A stretch of DNA of 35,857 nucleotides from RGIG5579 sp045580105 (GCA_045580105.1 JAZNNH010000004.1:1-35857); one strand, 5' to 3'. Counted from the stretch's first letter, positions 7,999 through 16,203 are shown. The notes: generated by a model from the letters alone, not told the origin. A program made the numbers and translations.

Positions 7999-9096
7999 AT
8001 GAAAAAGAGAATCGCTTTTACCTGTTTTGCACTGTGTTTTCTTCTGCTTTTTTCCGCTTGTGCAAACTCGGAGAAAACGGATTCCGGAAAACGCTACGAT
8101 TACGATCTGACGAAATATTTGGAAGTGCCGGACCTTTCTGATTTTAAGGTTCCGTTTGAAGATCCCACGGTTTGCACCGAAGAAGAATTGCTGGAAGCCG
8201 AGGAGCAGATCCTCCTGTCTTACGCGACCTTCGAACCGAAAGAGGGCGTGGTGGAGCGCTTTAACAAGATCGTCTTGGATTACCGTATGTATCGCGACGG
8301 CAAGGAAATGGAAGATTACACCGAGAAAGAGTATCGGATCGTCGTCGGTTCCGAAGGACACGGTGCTATGGACTATGCCATCGGTATGACTATGATCGGC
8401 GCTTCGGTCGGCGAGGAAAGGGAAACTACCTATACCTTTCCCGAGGACGACGTCGAAATCGGGGCTTGGGCGGGCTTGACCGTGACGCTCAAGGGCTGCC
8501 TAAAGGAGATCTATCAGCACCGGCTTCCCGAAATGAACGACGAGTTTGTCAGCAATCTCGGAAGCGAGCAAAATTCGTATGAATCGGTCGAGCAGTTCCG
8601 CGACGAGTTGCGCGGTCAGATTCTTCTTCAAAAAGAAGCCCAGCGAGATCGCGCCGTCTTCAACGGCTATATGGATTCGGTCAAGGTTAAAAAGTATCCA
8701 AAAAAAGAATTGAACGCTTGTATGGAAAAAGATCGTCAGAGCATAGAAAACGAAGCCCGGCAGCTGGGTTTTTCCATGGAGCAGTATTTATCCCAATACA
8801 TGGGTAGCACGGCCGCCGCACTGGAAGTTTACGTGGAAAATATGGCCAAGGAACAAGTGAAAAACGATATGGCGTGCATTCAGCTGTCCCGCGTTTTGGG
8901 AACGACCCTTTCCGAGGAAGAATACCGGAGCGGATTGGAGCGCCTGTTTGAAGAAGAGGGTGGTGAAGTCGCATCCGGATTTGAAACGGTTGAGCAATTT
9001 GAAGCCCATTACACAAAATGGGAAATCCGCCAGAGCTTGCTGTGGGAAAAAAGCTTTCGCACGCTGGTTGAGCGAGCAAAGCGTCTTGACCCCTGA
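7999..9096 (+). CDS. Secreted lipoprotein, trigger-factor/FKBP-like (copy 3)
   Basis: This 365-residue lipoprotein has signal MKKRIAFTCFALCFLLLFSAC, with the cysteine in a good lipobox (LFSAC). The mature part begins with an acidic linker, then a degenerate FKBP-like region starting EGVVERFNKIVLDYRMY and a trigger-factor-type helical C-terminus (MAKEQVKNDMACIQLSRVL). The close parallel with copy 2 (EGVVERFDKV and MVRNDMIFTQL) indicates recent duplication. The frame is open upstream to 7897, inside copy 2, but the ATG at 7999 with AAAGGA at 7983-7988 gives a proper signal peptide. It is the last gene of the operon, followed by a strong terminator. It is probably an extracytoplasmic folding factor. 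Confidence 0.82.
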   Translation: MKKRIAFTCFALCFLLLFSACANSEKTDSGKRYDYDLTKYLEVPDLSDFKVPFEDPTVCTEEELLEAEEQILLSYATFEPKEGVVERFNKIVLDYRMYRDGKEMEDYTEKEYRIVVGSEGHGAMDYAIGMTMIGASVGEERETTYTFPEDDVEIGAWAGLTVTLKGCLKEIYQHRLPEMNDEFVSNLGSEQNSYESVEQFRDELRGQILLQKEAQRDRAVFNGYMDSVKVKKYPKKELNACMEKDRQSIENEARQLGFSMEQYLSQYMGSTAAALEVYVENMAKEQVKNDMACIQLSRVLGTTLSEEEYRSGLERLFEEEGGEVASGFETVEQFEAHYTKWEIRQSLLWEKSFRTLVERAKRLDP

Positions 9097-9121
9097 CAAA
9101 AAAGAATCAAGATAAAAAGAG

Positions 9122-9161
9122 AAGAACCGAAAAAGGAAATTTCCTTTTTCGGTTCTTTTTT
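9122..9161. terminator. Bidirectional rho-independent terminator
   Basis: The segment 9122-9157 is a perfect inverted repeat with 18-bp arms (AAGAACCGAAAAAGGAAA and its complement), and the plus strand continues into a T run. The reverse strand also has T-rich sequence beyond the stem. It therefore can end both the plus operon finishing at 9096 and the convergent lysR gene finishing at 9176. Confidence 0.9.
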
Positions 9162-9175
9162 GTTGCCGATTTTTC

Positions 9176-10051
9176 TTACAGATTCTTTTTACAAAGCTCC
9201 AAAAAGTTTTGGACTGCTTTGGAGTGGAAGCCGTTTTTCATGGTGACGATGGCGCGTTTGGTGGTCATCAGGTCATCGGCAATGGTTTTGTGAGCCAAGG
9301 GCTTGTTGGAATCAGAAAGACTGCTTTCCGGCACGATGGCAACGCCCAGTCCCGCTTCCGCCCATTTTAAATTAATGGTGATTTGCTTGTTGACGGCGCG
9401 AATGTTAGGAAGAAAATTGGCCGCTTGGCAGGAGGAAAGAAAGGACTCTTCATAGCGATTGACCACGAGGATGGGCATTTTGCCCAAGTCCGTCAAGGCG
9501 ATCTGCTCCGATTGCGTTTCAAACGAAAACACGTGCGGATCGTAGGCGCACACCAGTTTATCGTCGCTGATGTACATCACGTCCATATCGGAGGTGACGG
9601 AAAAGGGGGTGGAAACCACGCCGATCTCAACCGTACCGGCTTGCAGCATCTGGAGGGTGTCCTCCGTTTCCTTTTCCTGAAATTCATAGGTGATGCGCGG
9701 ATAGCTTTGGGCAAACAAAGGAATGATTTTTTGCAGCAGGTTGATTTCGCCCGATTGAATGGCGGCAATTTTCAGACAACCGGCATCGCCTTCGCGGGCA
9801 TCGCCGATTTCCTTGAGCATGGCGTTTTCTTGGAAAATGATGCTTTTTGCCCGCGCGTAAAGCAGTTCCCCTGCGTCCGTCAGTTTCTGTCTGCGTGAGT
9901 TGCGGTCCAAAAGGGACGTGTTCAGCTCTCGTTCCAGAGATTTTAACTGATTGGAAAGGGCGGGCTGTGCCACGAAAACCTTTTTGGAAGCCGCGGTCAA
10001 AGAACCGCACTCCACGATTTCCACAAAATTTCTTAACACTTTAATATCCAT
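9176..10051 (-). CDS. LysR family transcriptional regulator
   Basis: This 291-residue protein has a textbook LysR N-terminal winged helix-turn-helix at residues 1-60 (MDIKVLRNFVEIVECGSLTAA, then VAQPALSNQLKSLERELN). A linker helix follows, then a periplasmic-binding-protein-like effector domain from about residue 90 to the end (CLKIAAIQSGEIN, then GTVEIGVVSTPF). The effector cannot be inferred. It is transcribed away from the capsid-like cassette starting at 10246, from its own promoter at 10116-10144. LysR proteins often control the divergent neighbour, so it may regulate the cassette, but no clear T-N11-A operator pair stands out. Function as a DNA-binding regulator is firm; the target is inference. 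Confidence 0.92.
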   Translation of the reverse strand: MDIKVLRNFVEIVECGSLTAASKKVFVAQPALSNQLKSLERELNTSLLDRNSRRQKLTDAGELLYARAKSIIFQENAMLKEIGDAREGDAGCLKIAAIQSGEINLLQKIIPLFAQSYPRITYEFQEKETEDTLQMLQAGTVEIGVVSTPFSVTSDMDVMYISDDKLVCAYDPHVFSFETQSEQIALTDLGKMPILVVNRYEESFLSSCQAANFLPNIRAVNKQITINLKWAEAGLGVAIVPESSLSDSNKPLAHKTIADDLMTTKRAIVTMKNGFHSKAVQNFLELCKKNL

Positions 10052-10115
10052 AGCATGCCTCTTATTGTAAAAACGTTATAGATGATGAAGGTAATATGCG
10101 TTTTCCTTATAAATG

Positions 10116-10144
10116 AGTATATCGAAGCCGGAGAAAAAAGTCAA
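10116..10144 (-). promoter_or_regulatory. Sigma-A promoter of the lysR gene
   Basis: On the minus strand TTGACT (10139-10144) and TATACT (10116-10121) are separated by 17 bp, each 5 of 6 to consensus. The start codon lies about 65 bp downstream. Confidence 0.75.
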
Positions 10145-10181
10145 GCCGACGTAGGAAACGAAAGAGGAAAAGCACTTGTCA

Positions 10182-10211
10182 TTGTGTGGCAGTTGCGATG
10201 ACGGGTAGAAT
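10182..10211 (+). promoter_or_regulatory. Possible promoter of the capsid-like cassette
   Basis: TTGTGT (10182-10187) and TAGAAT (10206-10211) with an 18-bp spacer are the best sigma-A-like pair before the portal gene. The -35 is weak, as expected if an activator is needed. Transcription would begin near 10218, downstream of the GTG at 10186, which independently favours the ATG at 10246 as the translation start. Confidence 0.35.
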
Positions 10212-10245
10212 CCGCTCAGAAGAAAAACAAAAGGAGATGGATTCC

Positions 10246-11808
10246 ATGAAAGACCAAGCCAAGCGGATGATCACCGAAGATTTTGCTCTGCTTGAAAAAG
10301 GGCGAGAGTATAATCGGCAAATCGGTTTATACGACACGGTGAACCGCAACGAGCGTTTTTACAGGGGAGACCAATGGGCAGGGGTGGAAAAATCAGATCT
10401 TCCGACGCCGGTGTTCAATCTGTTCAAGCGCGTAATCAATTATTTTGTATCGACGATTATGAGTCAGAAAATGTCCTTTCATTTTTCGGCGGAAGGAATG
10501 TGTTTGGAGAATGCGCAAAAACGCCGTGTGGTGGATGACGCGTGCTCTCTTTTGACCCGATACGCCAACTACCGTTATGAAAAGGATAAGTTAGACAAGC
10601 TCTTGACCGAGGGACTGCTGGATGCCGCCATTACGGGGGATTGTTTCCTTTACGTATATTGGGATCCAAGCAAAAAAACCGCGCAGGGCTTCAAGGGTGA
10701 TTTTGTGACCTGTCTTGTGGACAGCACGCAGGTGTTTTTCGGGGACGTAAACAGTTCCTGTGTGGAGGAACAGCCCTATATTTTGCTCACGGGAAGGGAA
10801 CTGGTCACCCGTCTTCGCGAAGAGGCGCGGGAGAGCGGGGCGAGCCCCGAAGAAGTGGAAAAGATCCTGCCCGACGAGGACGTCATTGAGCAAAGCGGGG
10901 ACTTCGGCAAACGCGAGCTTGCCGGTACCAAGGCAAGCTACGTGATCAAGCTCTATAAAAAAGACGGAACGGTCCGATTCCGCAAAAGCTGCCGCAACAC
11001 GGTAATTTCTCCGGAGCGGGATACGGGCTTGCAGCTCTATCCCGTGGTTTTGATGAACTGGGAACGGGTCAAAAATTCCTATCACGGTCAGGCGGTTGCC
11101 ACCGGACTTGTGGACAATCAGCTCTACATCAACAAAGCGTTTGCAATGGTGATGAAGCATATGATGGACGTTTCCTTTTCCAAGGTGATGTACAACGCCA
11201 ACCTCATTGACGAGTGGACCGGAGAGATCGGCGAAGCGGTTGCGGTCAACGGTCCGGTAGAAAATGCGGTGTTGCGCATGGAACCGGGAAGTATGCAGGC
11301 GGGCTTTTTAGAGGTCATTCAGATGACCATGAACGTCACGAAAGAGCTGATGGGTGCGACCGATGCGGCTTTGGGTAACGTCAATCCCGAAAACACCAGT
11401 GCCATCATCGCCCTGCAGCAAACGTCTGCCGTTCCGCTGGAATTGCAGCGCAAAGCACTCTATAGCGCCTTGGAGCATTTGGGAATGATTTGGCTGGACT
11501 TTATGTTCCATTATTATGATTCGAGTCGTGTGATGCTCTTCCGCGAAAAGGGAGAGCTTCTGGGCGGTACGCTCCCGCTGGAGGAAATGAAAAATATGAT
11601 CTTTTCCTGCACCTCTCAAGTGGGGGCATCCAGTCACTGGAGCGAGCTTGCTCAGGTGGCAACGCTCGACAAGCTCCTGTCTTCCCGAATCATTCGCTTC
11701 TCGCAATACTTGGAGCGATTGCCGGACGGCTATATCGGAAAGAAGGAAGAGCTGCTGGATGAAGTGCGTCGTGCGGAAAAAGAAAACGGTTTTCAAGCCA
11801 ATGGCTGA
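10246..11808 (+). CDS. Phage portal protein (P22/podovirus-like connector)
   Basis: This 520-residue protein looks like a tailed-phage portal, the dodecameric ring at one capsid vertex. It begins with a helical segment, followed by NERFYRGDQW and TPVFNLFKRVINYFVSTIMSQ, a common portal N-terminal pattern. Later come GQAVATGLVDNQLYINKAFAM and ATDAALGNVNPENTSAIIALQ, typical of the wing-to-crown helical region of P22-type portals. The frame opens with GTG at 10186, but AAGGAG at 10231-10236 places the start at the ATG at 10246. It heads a six-gene tightly packed cassette. No terminase gene, its normal partner for DNA packaging, is present on either side. The portal call is confident; the subfamily is inferred. 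Confidence 0.8.
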   Translation: MKDQAKRMITEDFALLEKGREYNRQIGLYDTVNRNERFYRGDQWAGVEKSDLPTPVFNLFKRVINYFVSTIMSQKMSFHFSAEGMCLENAQKRRVVDDACSLLTRYANYRYEKDKLDKLLTEGLLDAAITGDCFLYVYWDPSKKTAQGFKGDFVTCLVDSTQVFFGDVNSSCVEEQPYILLTGRELVTRLREEARESGASPEEVEKILPDEDVIEQSGDFGKRELAGTKASYVIKLYKKDGTVRFRKSCRNTVISPERDTGLQLYPVVLMNWERVKNSYHGQAVATGLVDNQLYINKAFAMVMKHMMDVSFSKVMYNANLIDEWTGEIGEAVAVNGPVENAVLRMEPGSMQAGFLEVIQMTMNVTKELMGATDAALGNVNPENTSAIIALQQTSAVPLELQRKALYSALEHLGMIWLDFMFHYYDSSRVMLFREKGELLGGTLPLEEMKNMIFSCTSQVGASSHWSELAQVATLDKLLSSRIIRFSQYLERLPDGYIGKKEELLDEVRRAEKENGFQANG

Positions 11809-11832
11809 AAATAAATCAAAAAGGAGGACAAT

Positions 11833-12306
11833 ATGAAAAAGAAGAAAAAAGATTTTTTGGAGGAAACGCTTTCCGCTTCTGCTGAAAAAGAAGGGGAAAC
11901 ACTGCCCCGAGAAGAGGAACAAGACGGCGACAAAACGCCCGCCTCCGGGGTCCGCGAGAGCGAAAACGCGCGTTCCGACGAAGAAAAGATGGAAGAGGAC
12001 ATTGCGCTCTTTCACGAACTTTTTCCCGAATTGACAGGCAAAGAAATTCCTGACGAGGTGTGGGCAAGAGTGGAAGCGGGCGAAAGTCTTGCGGCTGCGT
12101 TTTGTCTTTACACCGTCAAGAAAATGAAAGAGGATGAAAAAATCCGCAAAGTCAATGAAAGCAATGAAAAGAAAGCGCCGCCCCGCGTGCGCCAAGACGA
12201 AAGCTCCTCGGAATACTTTTCACCGGAAGCGGTGAAGGCGATGAGCCGAAGTGAAATCAAAAAACATTATGATGCGATTTTGCGTTCCATGGAAAGTTGG
12301 AACTAA
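11833..12306 (+). CDS. Putative capsid scaffolding protein
   Basis: This small hydrophilic protein (157 residues) is rich in Glu and Lys, with a basic N-terminus (MKKKKKDFLEETL), an acidic low-complexity middle and a helical charged C-terminus ending MSRSEIKKHYDAILRSMESWN. Size, charge and placement between portal and coat genes match phage scaffolding proteins, which template procapsid assembly and bind coat through a charged C-terminal helix. AAAAGGAGGACAAT gives a strong ribosome binding site. No protease motif is seen, so coat maturation by proteolysis is not suggested. The function rests mainly on gene position. Confidence 0.6.
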   Translation: MKKKKKDFLEETLSASAEKEGETLPREEEQDGDKTPASGVRESENARSDEEKMEEDIALFHELFPELTGKEIPDEVWARVEAGESLAAAFCLYTVKKMKEDEKIRKVNESNEKKAPPRVRQDESSSEYFSPEAVKAMSRSEIKKHYDAILRSMESWN

Positions 12307-12324
12307 ATCGAGAAAGGAAAGAAT

Positions 12325-13161
12325 ATGGCAATTCAAAATTTTATCCCTACCCTTTGGAGCGAAACGCTCTATACCGAACTGGAAAAAGACTACGTGGGAG
12401 TGCGCCTTTGCTCCCGTGAATTCGAAGGCGAAATTCGTGGCGAGGGGGACCGCGTGAAGATCTGCGGTATCGGCCCTGTCACGGTCTTTGATTATCAGAA
12501 AAACAAGGATATGCCGGCAGCGGAAGTGCTTTCGGACAATGAAAGAACGCTTGTGATTAATCAGGCGAAGGGCTTCAACTTCTTCTTGGATTCGATCGAT
12601 CTTGCTCAGAGCAAAAAGGGCTTGATGCAGGCGGCAATGAAAGAGGCCTCCGGCGCTCTTTCCGACGTTGCCGATCGCTACGTTTATTCTCTGACCGATG
12701 AGAACGTGGAAGAAGTTACGGAAGATGCGCTCACCTCCACTTCGATCATCAGCACCCTTGCGGATGCCAGAAGAATTCTGATGGAGCACAACGTTCCCAA
12801 TTCCACCGCGATTTCTTTGGAAATCCCCCCCGCCATTGAGCAGAAGCTGGTCTTGGCAAAGGTGCTCCGTTCCACCGACAACGTGGAAGCGCTTGGCAGA
12901 GGATACATCGGCTCTTTCATGGGCTTTGACGTTTACGTATCCAACAACATCCAGAAAAATGAAGACGGTTCCTTCCGTTGTATCGCCAGAACCGGCAGAG
13001 CCATTGCGTTTGCCGAGCAGGTTTCCGCGGTCAAAGCTTACGAGCCGGAACTGCGCCACGGCGATGCCGTAAAAGGTCTTCATTTGTACGGTGCAAAGAT
13101 CATTTACCCCAAGGAAATGGTATTCTTGAATCTGACGCCCGGCGAGGAAACTGCGATCTGA
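12325..13161 (+). CDS. Major capsid (coat) protein, HK97-fold type
   Basis: This 278-residue protein has the layout of phage coat proteins of the P22 gp5-related HK97-fold group. N-terminal NFIPTLWSETLYTELEKD is followed by GDRVKICGIGPVTVFDYQKN (an E-loop-like segment), FNFFLDSIDLAQ, a long spine-helix region, and a C-terminal beta-rich part (GYIGSFMGFDVYVSNNI) ending in EMVFLNLTPGEET. Such proteins assemble into icosahedral shells. There is no N-terminal delta domain long enough for self-cleavage, consistent with use of a separate scaffold. AAAGGA precedes the ATG. The gene order portal-scaffold-coat strongly supports the call. An encapsulin-like cargo shell is an alternative use of the same fold, but encapsulins do not come with portals. 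Confidence 0.8.
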   Translation: MAIQNFIPTLWSETLYTELEKDYVGVRLCSREFEGEIRGEGDRVKICGIGPVTVFDYQKNKDMPAAEVLSDNERTLVINQAKGFNFFLDSIDLAQSKKGLMQAAMKEASGALSDVADRYVYSLTDENVEEVTEDALTSTSIISTLADARRILMEHNVPNSTAISLEIPPAIEQKLVLAKVLRSTDNVEALGRGYIGSFMGFDVYVSNNIQKNEDGSFRCIARTGRAIAFAEQVSAVKAYEPELRHGDAVKGLHLYGAKIIYPKEMVFLNLTPGEETAI

Positions 13162-13187
13162 TCGCTTCCTAATAAGAGGTAAGAGAA

Positions 13188-13568
13188 GTGAAAACAGCAC
13201 GCGAAATTTTTGAAAGAGCCATCGCGCTTCTCGGTCAGGAGAAGGGGGAGAACACCGAAGTGTTTGAAACGCGCGCGCCGAGCTTGACCAACCTTCTTCT
13301 GGCGCAGCTTTGGGAATTGGATCTGTCGCTGAAAGGGCAGAGGGGCACTTGCTCCTCTTGTCCGCAGATCCGAACGCTGGAGGATGCCGTGGGAATGGAG
13401 GATGCGATCCTCCTTTCCACCCTTCCTTTGGGGCTTGCTGCCCTTTTGATTCAGGAGGAAGAGCCGGAACGAAGCGAATTCTTTTGGCATCTGTTCCAAA
13501 ATGAAAAAGAGACGCTGCGCAGCCGTTGCAAAAAGACACGACGGCACAAGATCACGCGCAGTTTTTAG
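13188..13568 (+). CDS. Small head-completion / head-tail adaptor-like protein
   Basis: This 126-residue, mostly helical protein starts MKTAREIFERAIALLGQEKG. The pattern is common in phage head-tail connector proteins that dock under the portal. The middle (SLTNLLLAQLWELDLSLK, then SLPLGLAALL-like helices) and the basic C-terminal tail (RCKKTRRHKITRSF) are compatible with a role at the DNA-exit channel. It starts with GTG at 13188 after an AGAGGTAAGAGA-type site and ends 9 bp before the next gene. P22 encodes an adaptor (gp4) in the corresponding position, but no sequence motif here proves homology, and lysozyme-like motifs are absent. Confidence 0.5.
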   Translation: MKTAREIFERAIALLGQEKGENTEVFETRAPSLTNLLLAQLWELDLSLKGQRGTCSSCPQIRTLEDAVGMEDAILLSTLPLGLAALLIQEEEPERSEFFWHLFQNEKETLRSRCKKTRRHKITRSF

Positions 13569-13577
13569 GAGGCGGAT

Positions 13578-15281
13578 ATGGCAGAGAATTTTTTACTGAA
13601 GCTGGAACAGTTCCGAGGACTTGAAACCTCAGATGCTGCGGGAAATACCGTTTCCGTCGGAAAAAGTCCGGATATGTTAAATTTCAAAATCAATGAAAAT
13701 TTTGATTTGGAAAAGCGCGAGGGCTTCGTTCCGGTGTTTGAAACGGCGGATCGGATCAGGGGTGCGTGGGCAGGAAAAAACGGGGGCAAGGAATGGTATC
13801 TTGTGGTGGTAGGAGATTGTCTGTATGCTTCCGAAACCGGTTTTGATGCGATGGAGCCGATTGCCGAAACGGTTCCCGGAGAAGAGAGCGTTAGCTTTAT
13901 TTCTTTTTACGACGGGATTTACTTGCTCACCGGTCAGGGAATTCGCCGCTTTGACGGCGAAGCCCTATCCTCCATCGAGCCGCATATTCCCACGGTGATG
14001 ATTTCCACCGAGCCGAAGGGCTCGGGAGTCACGTTTGAGGAGCCCAACCTCTTGACCCCACAGTGCAGGCAGATCTTTTCCTCCGACGGGAATTCGCTGA
14101 ACTTCAACCTGTTTACCCGTTTTGTGTCACACGTGGACAGTGTGAAGGTCGACGGGGTGGAATTGGAGAAAACGCAATACTATTGGGACGAGGCGTATTG
14201 CAAACTGATTTTTCTGGAAGTTCCGCGCGCGGGAGTGGATAACATTGAGGTCGTCTTTACGCTTTTGCGCGAGGACGTATCGGATCGCATTCAACACTGC
14301 CGCTTTGGCGTGGGTTTTGGCGGTGCGAACGATACCCGTGTGTTTCTTTACGGAAATCGGGACACGCCTGCCATGCGCTATCACAGCGGTGTGGTGGACG
14401 GAAAGCCCTCTTTTGCCTACTTTCCCGAACTGGGCTATACCTTGGTTGGCTCCGGTTCTCCGATCACCGGGATTCTGCGGCACTATGACAGACAATTGAT
14501 TTTCACGGAAGAGGCCGCGTATTATTCCTATTTGGAATATACCGTAGGGGAGAATGGTAAATTGGTCGCCTCGTTTCCGGTGTTTCCGCTGTCGGATGAC
14601 TGTGGCTGTGTTCCGCAAGGACAGGCGCTTCTGATGGAAAACAACCCCTGCACCTTAACGCAGACGGGATTGGTTGAGTGGGTTTCTACCAATATCCGAG
14701 ATGAAAGAAATGCAAGAAGCATTTCCGATTCCATTGCTCGTGCTTTGCAAAAAGAAGACGCTACTCAAGGGATTCTGTTTTTTCGCAAAGCAACGTCGGA
14801 ATTGTATCTTGCTTTTTCCGGTCGGATTTACGTGTATTGCAAAAAACTCAATCTCTTCTATTACTATGAGGTGCCGCCTCTTTCCGGTTTTGTGGAAGTG
14901 GGAAACAGCTTCTACTTTTTCACCCAAAACGCGGTGTGCCGCGTGGAGGGAAATCTGGACAACGGTCAGCCCATCGCTTGCCGTTGGCAGTCGGGTGCTC
15001 TGTTTTTGGGTGACGGGGCACGCGAAAAGAATTTGTATGCAATGACCCTACTTGCCGAAACGCAAGCTCTGACACGGGCGGAAGTTACCCTGTCTGAAGA
15101 AAACACCCAAAGACAGATGAAGCGAACCCTTGTTTTGCCCGAGGGCAACCAGATCTCTTCGGCATTCGTCCGACTTCCGTTGAGAAGAACCCGCCTTGTG
15201 AACGTCGGCATTCAGACGCAGGGTGGAGAAGATCTGAAAATTCGCGCTCTTCAGCTTCGAGGCAGAGTGATCGGCAGGTAA
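13578..15281 (+). CDS. Large beta-rich virion protein, tail-hub / DNA-stabilisation (P22 gp10)-like
   Basis: This 567-residue protein is composed of repeated beta-strand segments with a propeller-like rhythm (GKEWYLVVVGDCLYASE, then FYDGIYLLTGQGIRRFDG, DRQLIFTEEAAYYSYLE and GRIYVYCKKLNLFYYYEVP). The N-terminus (KLEQFRGLETSD, then SPDMLNFKINENFDLEKREG) resembles phage proteins that define a list of virion contacts before a propeller. P22 gp10, the packaged-DNA stabilisation hub, has this architecture and gene position. It would plug the portal in place of a long tail. A strong AGGAGG site precedes the ATG. Family assignment is from architecture, not verified similarity. Confidence 0.55.
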   Translation: MAENFLLKLEQFRGLETSDAAGNTVSVGKSPDMLNFKINENFDLEKREGFVPVFETADRIRGAWAGKNGGKEWYLVVVGDCLYASETGFDAMEPIAETVPGEESVSFISFYDGIYLLTGQGIRRFDGEALSSIEPHIPTVMISTEPKGSGVTFEEPNLLTPQCRQIFSSDGNSLNFNLFTRFVSHVDSVKVDGVELEKTQYYWDEAYCKLIFLEVPRAGVDNIEVVFTLLREDVSDRIQHCRFGVGFGGANDTRVFLYGNRDTPAMRYHSGVVDGKPSFAYFPELGYTLVGSGSPITGILRHYDRQLIFTEEAAYYSYLEYTVGENGKLVASFPVFPLSDDCGCVPQGQALLMENNPCTLTQTGLVEWVSTNIRDERNARSISDSIARALQKEDATQGILFFRKATSELYLAFSGRIYVYCKKLNLFYYYEVPPLSGFVEVGNSFYFFTQNAVCRVEGNLDNGQPIACRWQSGALFLGDGAREKNLYAMTLLAETQALTRAEVTLSEENTQRQMKRTLVLPEGNQISSAFVRLPLRRTRLVNVGIQTQGGEDLKIRALQLRGRVIGR

Positions 15282-15296
15282 GAGAAAGGAGATTGT

Positions 15297-16109
15297 ATGG
15301 CAACAAAAGACATCACTTCTTCCATTTTGAAACGCTTGGAAGAAGGGACGGCGGAAATCTATTCCCGATATCGGAATTTGATTGAAAATTCCAAGTTGAG
15401 TTATCAAAGCAAGATCAAAAGCTTGGATCAAGAATACCGGGCGGCGGCAAACGATGCGTCTGCGCGCGCGAAGATCGATCTGAAAAATACCATGGAAAAA
15501 ATGGCGGACAGCGGATACGTCCGCTCCGGCGAAACGGTCCACGCGACCCTTTCCGCGAATGCCAATCGCGCCGCCGCTCTTTCCGATTTGGCGGTGCAAA
15601 AAGCAAAAGACGTGGCTGCATTGGAACGGGAGAGCGCCGATCGCGAAGCACAAATGGCAGATCAGGCACAAAAGGAAGCGGCACAGTTTGAAGAAAGAAT
15701 GCTGGAGAGCGCCCGTGATCAGGAAAATCGAGATCGGGAATATCAAGCGATGCTGGAACAGCAGAAACAGGAAACTGCCGCAAAACAGGAACAGCAGACC
15801 TTTGAAAACCGTCTTGCTTTGGAAAAACTGAATTTGGAAAAAGCAAAACAGGCCGCGCAAAGTGCCGCAGGCAAGTCGTCCGGTTCGCAGGAAGAGGGAA
15901 TCCGTCCTGCGATCACAGCGTATGATTATCTGGATCAGATCGTGGCACGGAACACCAAGCGCAGCGAGAACGGAAACTACAAGGTCATAGACCGAAAAGG
16001 GATCCTCAAGGCCGTGACGATGATCATAAAAGATGCGAACCTGTCCCGACAGTACCGATACGAACTGTATTTGTATGCAAAAAGTATGGGATACGTGAGC
16101 GAATCGTAA
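15297..16109 (+). CDS. Coiled-coil virion-associated protein, last gene of the cassette
   Basis: This 270-residue protein is dominated by a long Ala/Glu/Gln/Lys coiled coil (about residues 15-185), including ESADREAQMADQAQKEAAQ and QKQETAAKQEQQTFENR. It is followed by a short Ser/Gly linker and a compact C-terminal domain (PAITAYDYLDQIVARN to SMGYVSES). There is no signal peptide or membrane segment. Similar coiled-coil proteins occur downstream of portal and coat genes as internal or ejection proteins, or as tail-needle-like trimers. Any cassette-specific role is guesswork. AAAGGAG precedes the ATG, and a strong terminator follows the stop by 2 bp. Confidence 0.55.
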   Translation: MATKDITSSILKRLEEGTAEIYSRYRNLIENSKLSYQSKIKSLDQEYRAAANDASARAKIDLKNTMEKMADSGYVRSGETVHATLSANANRAAALSDLAVQKAKDVAALERESADREAQMADQAQKEAAQFEERMLESARDQENRDREYQAMLEQQKQETAAKQEQQTFENRLALEKLNLEKAKQAAQSAAGKSSGSQEEGIRPAITAYDYLDQIVARNTKRSENGNYKVIDRKGILKAVTMIIKDANLSRQYRYELYLYAKSMGYVSES

Positions 16110-16110
16110 G

Positions 16111-16146
16111 AAAAACCGTCTTACCAATCGGTAAGACGGTTTTTTT
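16111..16146 (+). terminator. Rho-independent terminator of the capsid-like cassette
   Basis: A 15-bp stem (AAAAACCGTCTTACC pairing with its complement, 16111-16125 and 16130-16144) encloses an AATC loop and runs into a T tract. It lies immediately after the last cassette gene and isolates it from rnhA. Confidence 0.9.
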
Positions 16147-16174
16147 CTTTTTCTCCGTCTTTTTGAAAAAGGTC

Positions 16175-16203
16175 TTTTCAGAAGGGAAAAAAGCGTGTAT
16201 AAT
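16175..16203 (+). promoter_or_regulatory. Sigma-A promoter of rnhA-mnmA
   Basis: TTTTCA (16175-16180) and TATAAT (16198-16203) are separated by 17 bp. The -10 is perfect and the -35 is 4 of 6. The GTG start of rnhA is 26 bp downstream. Confidence 0.6.

Noticed and set aside
10186..10245. GTG start and 20-residue extension of the portal protein
   Set aside because: The AAGGAG at 10231-10236 points to the ATG at 10246, and the likely promoter lies within the extension.
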